NCBI GenBank assembly: GCA_026394635.1
Contig: JAPKXV010000318.1
Span: 1-15,979, forward strand
Reading direction: 5' to 3'
Source: Methanoregula sp.
Lineage (GTDB): Archaea > Halobacteriota > Methanomicrobia > Methanomicrobiales > Methanospirillaceae
DNA length: 15,979 nucleotides
Numbering within the stretch: the first letter of the stretch is position 1; each line of letters begins with the position of its first letter. The position numbers and the translations under genes were made by a program. Below the pieces are notes generated by a model. That model was not told the DNA's origin and ran no database searches. It saw only the letters and a list, made by a program, of their open reading frames with translations. Positions 12,877 through 15,979 of this stretch are shown piece after piece.

Positions 12877-13272
12877 TTACCGCTGTTGTCCGAATGCACG
12901 GCTAACCCACGAAAAAACGGTCTCGGCCATCTTCAGGGCCTGTTTGTATTCGCGTTCATTGACCGGTTCATACCTCCCGGGGTACCGGGTCTCGACTGCA
13001 TAATACGAGAGCTGGATTGCTGCTTTGATGGTGTCCGGCACATCGATGCCGTTCTTTTCCAGATCGTCGATCAACACCGACAGGGAGTGCGTAGGCTGCG
13101 GTACGATATTGTTGGAGATCAGGAGCGCCTTGACTGCCTTCTCAGCAGCCTGCTGGCAGTCAAAGCACAAATCTTCGTATAATATATGTTCACTGGACTT
13201 TCCGGCCTGGGCACGGCTCAGGTTGCTGTTAGCCCGTTTCATCCAGTCTTCAACGAGGGACCGGTTTTTCAT
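12877..13272 (-). CDS. HEPN-domain protein of an MNT-HEPN pair
   Basis: A 131-residue all-helical protein of the HEPN family (PF05168). Typical stretches are WMKRANSNLSRA (10-21), DLCFDCQQAAEKAVKALLI (34-52), PTHSLSVLIDDL (60-71), and YYAVETRYPGRYEPV (90-104). HEPN proteins next to minimal nucleotidyltransferases form toxin-antitoxin or defence modules in which HEPN is often an RNase. The canonical R-x4-6-H nuclease motif is not seen here; R96 is followed by YPGRYEP without a histidine. The gene starts 23 bases inside the end of the MNT gene, with AAAGG 7-8 bases upstream of its ATG; an ATG at 13302 would lie deeper in the MNT gene and is less likely. Translational coupling is expected. Confidence 0.87.
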   Translation of the reverse strand: MKNRSLVEDWMKRANSNLSRAQAGKSSEHILYEDLCFDCQQAAEKAVKALLISNNIVPQPTHSLSVLIDDLEKNGIDVPDTIKAAIQLSYYAVETRYPGRYEPVNEREYKQALKMAETVFSWVSRAFGQQR

Positions 13273-13594
13273 AAATGACCTTTCCCTGGTTTGCAATCGC
13301 ATGGTAGATCAGGAACGGGTTATCCTTGATCTTCTCGAACATCTCCGGGGTCTCAACGATAAGCTCAACCGGGACCCCGATCCCGTACAGGTCCCGGTAG
13401 AGCTGCATTGCCAGCTGCCGGCGCCTGCTGACGCCGTGCTTGAGAACGCAAATGTCGTAATCGCTCGATTTTTTATTGTCCTTACGGGCACGGGATCCAA
13501 ACAGGATAATCCGGTCCGGATCGGCAGACCGCGTAATAACCTCAATAATTTTATCCAGCGGTGTTTTCCCCGCCTGCCATCCTGTTGATCTCAA
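13250..13594 (-). CDS. Minimal nucleotidyltransferase (MNT) of an MNT-HEPN pair
   Basis: A 114-residue protein of the polymerase-beta-like minimal nucleotidyltransferase type (PF01909). The motif FGSRARKDNKKSSDYDICV (32-50) gives GS (33-34) and D45-x-D47. In the third strand, PVELIV has E77 where many MNTs carry aspartate. In characterised pairs such as HepT-MntA, the MNT blocks the HEPN toxin by adding AMP units. No ATG exists in frame before the motif; a TTG at 13594 is used, with CGGGAG about ten bases upstream and TATA-like ATAAAATA near 13646-13653. A GS-rich substitution or small frameshift at the start cannot be excluded. MNT-first order with a 23-base overlap into HEPN is common in archaea. 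Confidence 0.85.
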   Translation of the reverse strand: MRSTGWQAGKTPLDKIIEVITRSADPDRIILFGSRARKDNKKSSDYDICVLKHGVSRRRQLAMQLYRDLYGIGVPVELIVETPEMFEKIKDNPFLIYHAIANQGKVIYEKPVPR

Positions 13595-13904
13595 CCGTAC
13601 CCGCTCCCGACCAGTCGCTATCAGGTGTTTGGTTGTCCGGTATTTTATGGTTGTCCATCGATGTGATGGAGGATCTCCACAGGGTCCCCGATAAAAAAAA
13701 ACAAAAAAACCAGGCTTCTTTAAAAGACGATCTCAACCATTCAGGTCCGATAAGCCGGTCTTGTGCCGATCCGGTTTTGCACCGGCCCTTACCCACGTTC
13801 TGTTTGATGATACCATGGGAGGACGGGTATCAGGTTGTGGAGGGGTTGGGTAGGAAATGGGAGGGCCGGTATGTTTATTACACCCATTCACCAGAATGTT
13901 TGCC
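13595..13904. other. Divergent intergenic region with A-tract, direct repeat and promoters
   Basis: Holds the MNT promoter side, the near-continuous A-tract at 13692-13709 (AAAAAAAAACAAAAAAA, one C), and the right copy of the 23-base repeat. TTTATTA (13874-13880) is the likely TATA box of the oxidase-like gene, about 28 bases before its ATG at 13905. Long frames on both strands here are shadows. Confidence 0.45.
13847..13869 (+). repeat. 23-base direct repeat, right copy
   Basis: Identical to 10938-10960 over 23 bases, same orientation, 36 bases before the oxidase-like gene start. A weaker relative (12 of 14 over AGGAAATGGGAGGG) lies at 15784-15797. Confidence 0.8.
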
Positions 13905-14318
13905 ATGGCACTCAAAGACCAGATCCTGGAAGTGATCGGCGGCCCGCACCCGGCAGCCATCGCAACGCTTGACGGAAAACTGCCGGCAGTCCGGTTCATG
14001 GTGCTCGCAGGGTTCCCTGACATGACCCTTGTCGGGGCGACCATGAAGGCAACCAACAAGGTCGGGCAGCTCAGAAAGAATGCCGCTACCGCTATTTCGG
14101 TCTGGTCGGGAAAAGAGTTCTCCGACCCGTATGTCGAGATCAAGGCAAAGGGCAAAGTCCACGAGGATGTCGCAACGAAGAAGAAGTACTGGAACCCGAT
14201 GTTTACTCAGTACTTCAAAACGCCGGAAAATCCCGATTTTGTCGTGCTCGTCTTTACGGCAACCGAGATCACGTACCACGCGAAGAACATGGCAAGCGTT
14301 GATGTCTGGAAGCGCTAA
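13905..14318 (+). CDS. Pyridoxamine 5'-phosphate oxidase-fold protein
   Basis: A 137-residue split-barrel protein of the PNPOx-like family (PF01243 type). It reads MALKDQILEVIGG, PAAIATLDGKLPAVRFMVLA (the first strands and the turn that contacts FMN), TLVGATMKATNKVGQLRKN, AAISVWSG-like strand (ATAISVWSGKEFSDPYVEIK) and the characteristic KGKVHEDV then YHAKN. Family members bind FMN, F420 or heme and reduce or bind flavin substrates. The ATG at 13896 would add MFA; the one at 13905 lies 28 bases after a TTTATTA box and fits a leaderless start. Its 5' end resembles a scrap at 10971-11030. Confidence 0.85.
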   Translation: MALKDQILEVIGGPHPAAIATLDGKLPAVRFMVLAGFPDMTLVGATMKATNKVGQLRKNAATAISVWSGKEFSDPYVEIKAKGKVHEDVATKKKYWNPMFTQYFKTPENPDFVVLVFTATEITYHAKNMASVDVWKR

Positions 14319-14433
14319 GGTGCTTCCTGCATTCCTGCCATGAGACGTTGAGACGTTTCCGGGGCAGACTTCTGGAAACGCCAGGGCATGTGCCGGCCTG
14401 AATGTCCGGGGACAAAACATTGGAGCCTGCCCC

Positions 14434-14634
14434 TTAGGGCAGCCTTTGGCATTCCCCGGCATTTTCCATGATTTTAGAAAGGTGCAGGGTTGCAAGGATG
14501 ATGAAGATCCCGATCGCGATGATAGCATACCCCTGGACCTCGTCATTGACCGGCGGGAATGCCACGACATAGATCCCGTCGATGATCACAAAGAGCCCGA
14601 TGATCCATCCTTCAACTGCAAGAGCCCCCGCCAT
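14434..14634 (-). CDS. Two-helix membrane protein, uncharacterised
   Basis: A 66-residue protein of two hydrophobic helices, GWIIGLFVIIDGIYVVAF and GYAIIAIGIFIILATLHL, joined by PPVNDEVQ, with a polar C-terminal tail (SKIMENAGECQRLP). The ATG at 14634 is preferred because the 32 residues before it (from an ATG at 14730 with GAGG five bases upstream) are Gly/Pro-rich, lack membrane character and cover a TATA-like CTTTTATCC (about 14674-14683). Start uncertain. Convergent with the oxidase-like gene. Confidence 0.6.
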   Translation of the reverse strand: MAGALAVEGWIIGLFVIIDGIYVVAFPPVNDEVQGYAIIAIGIFIILATLHLSKIMENAGECQRLP

Positions 14635-14817
14635 GACCGCACCGTTCCCGTACAACAGGAATGGGCAGCTGGGGGATAAAAGGTGTGGTGTCCCGGCCGG
14701 ACTTGTTCTCCCGCCCGGAATTTTCCCCATTTCTTCCTCGTAATTTCCTTTACGCGTGGGTAGTTACCCGGGTACTCTACCCAAAATCAATATGTGATCG
14801 ATAAATAACAAACATGT

Positions 14818-15618
14818 ATGATAACCGATAGAGAGTCGTTTTCAGAAATTGAGCCACAAAAAAAACTGGCAGTTCTTATCGATGCTGAAAATGCACAACC
14901 GGAAATTATCGAGGGATTGCTTGCTGAAATTGCATTGTACGGGATCGCAAGTGTCAAACGGATATACGGGAACTGGACAACGCCGAACCTTCAGCCGTGG
15001 AAGGAAGAACTGCTGAACTATTCGATCCAGCCGATACAGCAGTTCAATTATACCAAAGGAAAAAATGCGACCGATTCTTCCCTGATTATTGACGCAATGG
15101 ATTTACTGTATTCCAATAAGTTCGATGGCTTCTGCATCGTCTCCAGCGACAGTGATTTTACCCGGCTGGCCCAGAGGATCCGGGAATCCGGGCTGTCGGT
15201 CTATGGGTTCGGGGAACAAAAAACTCCCACGCCTTTTGTCCATGCATGCGACAAGTTTGTGTATACTGAAATTTTAAGAAAGACCAAGATAACGGATGAC
15301 CGGTTTTCCGAGATCCAGAAAGAAGATACCATCGACAATGCCCTCAAACCCGTGAAGGGAGACCCGACGTTACTCAATTTATTGCGGTCCGCTGCCGAGG
15401 CCTGTTCGGATGATGAGGGGTGGGCGAACCTGGCAAATGTCGGGGGAAATATTGCCAACCAGTCCCCGGACTTTGATCCCCGTATTTACGGGTATAAAAA
15501 ACTCAAAGACCTCGTCATCGCGACGGGCAGTTTTGAGATCGAGGAGAAACGGCCGGGAAATTCTCCTGCAAAAGTGGTCTACATCAGGTTCAAACAATTT
15601 AAAACACGAAGGAAATGA
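14818..15618 (+). CDS. NYN-domain protein with C-terminal LOTUS/OST-HTH domain
   Basis: A 266-residue protein. The NYN (PIN-like) nuclease domain covers about 15-155: LAVLIDAENAQPE (D22, N25), KGKNATDSSLIIDAMDLL (D86, D92), and DGFCIVSSDSDFTRLAQRI (D111, D113), then LSVYGFGE. These acids form the metal site of NYN ribonucleases (PF01936). The C-terminal 185-262 (DPTLLNLLRSAAEA, GWANLANVGGNIANQSPDF, YGYKKLKDLVIATGSFEIEEK) matches an OST-HTH/LOTUS domain, an RNA-binding winged helix. A metal-dependent RNA cleaver or tethered RNase is expected; targets are unknown. The ATG at 14818 is used; an overlapping ATG at 14814 is out of frame and stops at once. Confidence 0.88.
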   Translation: MITDRESFSEIEPQKKLAVLIDAENAQPEIIEGLLAEIALYGIASVKRIYGNWTTPNLQPWKEELLNYSIQPIQQFNYTKGKNATDSSLIIDAMDLLYSNKFDGFCIVSSDSDFTRLAQRIRESGLSVYGFGEQKTPTPFVHACDKFVYTEILRKTKITDDRFSEIQKEDTIDNALKPVKGDPTLLNLLRSAAEACSDDEGWANLANVGGNIANQSPDFDPRIYGYKKLKDLVIATGSFEIEEKRPGNSPAKVVYIRFKQFKTRRK

Positions 15619-15809
15619 GTCACCAGATCATGTGAGACCGGGCCGGATTTTTTTGGTCTTCAAATTTTTTCCGGAAAATTTTCTCTCATGCTCAAATTTT
15701 TTAAAATTTTTCGCAGCTGAAATTTCCGGCCGCGAAACCTTTGCGGGCCGGAAAGTGGCCGGGACTTTGGTCGGGAGATTTGTGGGAAATGGGGGGGTAA
15801 CCTGACGTT
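15619..15809. other. AT-rich gap with palindromes and a strong hairpin
   Basis: T-run GGATTTTTTTGG (15646-15657) follows the NYN gene, then TTTTCCGGAAAA (15666-15677), a 12-base palindrome, and AATTTTTTAAAATTTTT. A strong hairpin, TTTCCGGCCGC (15723-15733) with GCGGGCCGGAAA (15743-15754), has one bulged G and a 9-base loop. No gene seen. Confidence 0.5.
15723..15754. terminator. Strong hairpin downstream of the NYN-LOTUS gene
   Basis: An 11-base-pair stem with a single bulged G and loop GAAACCTTT. It lies about 105 bases past the NYN stop and after several T-runs, so it may be an mRNA 3' structure rather than a simple terminator. Confidence 0.4.
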
Positions 15810-15979
15810 ATGGCAGGAACTTTAGGGCGAGTACCGGAATTCCTCTCCCCTGCCTTGAGGGATCCACCGACGGTAATCCCTGTCGGAGGGGATACCGGAT
15901 ACCTGTTCCGGACGGTGAAAACAGGTCTTATTCAGAAAAAACCAAGTCTTAATCGCCTGAAAATGGGTCATTCCGGTGC
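15810..15979 (+). CDS. Possible partial gene running off the right edge
   Basis: An ATG at 15810 opens a frame without stop through the window end (56 codons: MAGTLGRVPEFLSPALRD, VIPVGGDTGYLFRTVKTG, then KPSLNRLKMGHSG). I do not recognise it. No clear ribosome site precedes the ATG, but an AGGAAATGGGAGGG-like sequence (15784-15797) sits 13 bases before it. The same bases contain inverted repeats (CCGAC-N10-GTCGG at 15867-15886, ACCTGTT-N12-AACAGGT at 15901-15926), so a structured RNA is an alternative. Confidence 0.25.
   Translation, partial: MAGTLGRVPEFLSPALRDPPTVIPVGGDTGYLFRTVKTGLIQKKPSLNRLKMGHSG

Noticed and set aside
12749..13003. 84-residue plus-strand frame
   Set aside because: About half of it is antisense to the HEPN gene, and the rest is AT-rich intergenic sequence without similarity or ribosome site.
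13551..13935. Frames on both strands over the MNT-oxidase gap
   Set aside because: They cover A-tracts and promoters, conflict with each other, and show no protein character.
1..15979. tRNA genes, CRISPR arrays, insertion sequences
   Set aside because: No T-loop GGTTCRA pattern with a matching acceptor stem, no regularly spaced repeats, and no transposase motif were seen on either strand.

Overview
The window looks like a stretch of a methanogenic archaeon's chromosome, most likely order Methanomicrobiales (Methanoregula-like). The evidence is the presence of a DUF2124 protein, a DUF6125-type protein, a membrane protein whose C-terminal domain I recall from many Methanomicrobiales hypothetical proteins, AT-rich TATA-type promoters about 25-32 bases upstream of several start codons (leaderless mRNAs), and genes separated by AT-rich gaps. 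The genus is inference. No tRNA, rRNA or CRISPR array was seen.

Region 1 (1-2391) is an arsenic/metalloid resistance locus. A minus-strand operon runs from about 1931 leftwards: two small DGC-domain (putative zinc-binding, cysteine-rich) proteins, an ArsP-type permease, and the first 52 codons of an Acr3-type arsenite efflux pump cut by the window edge. A divergent ArsR-family repressor lies on the plus strand. Two copies of a 20-base inverted repeat, ATTTCA-N8-TGAAAY, sit on either side of the shared TATA region, one of them over the ArsR start codon.

Region 2 (2392-9231) is mostly ordinary and modular: TspO/MBR, a DUF6125-like protein and a DUF1294 membrane protein in series; a small two-helix membrane protein; a dCMP-deaminase-family enzyme; a CxxCxxCC (YkgJ-like) protein; a four-helix membrane protein; a small Pro/Lys-rich basic protein; a large single-span membrane protein; a membrane-anchored thioredoxin-like protein; a three-helix membrane protein; and DUF2124. 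Convergent gaps carry hairpins followed by T-runs.

Region 3 (9232-13604) is the accessory part: an AAA_14/DUF4143 ATPase with a pair of promoter repeats, an uncharacterised 207-residue protein divergent from a RlaP-type nucleotidyltransferase, and an overlapping MNT-HEPN pair of the toxin-antitoxin/defence kind. A 23-base direct repeat (10938-10960 and 13847-13869) brackets the segment holding the last four genes. The left copy is followed by what looks like a decayed scrap of the pyridoxamine-oxidase-like gene that follows the right copy.

Region 4 (13605-15979) has a pyridoxamine 5'-phosphate oxidase-fold protein, a two-helix membrane protein, an NYN-LOTUS protein (predicted RNase plus RNA-binding domain), a hairpin-rich gap, and an open frame running off the right edge.

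The best candidates for something new are the 207-residue protein/RlaP divergent pair with its repeated sites, the asymmetric pair of DGC proteins in the ars operon, and the direct-repeat-bounded segment. All functional statements are from reading motifs; nothing was searched.
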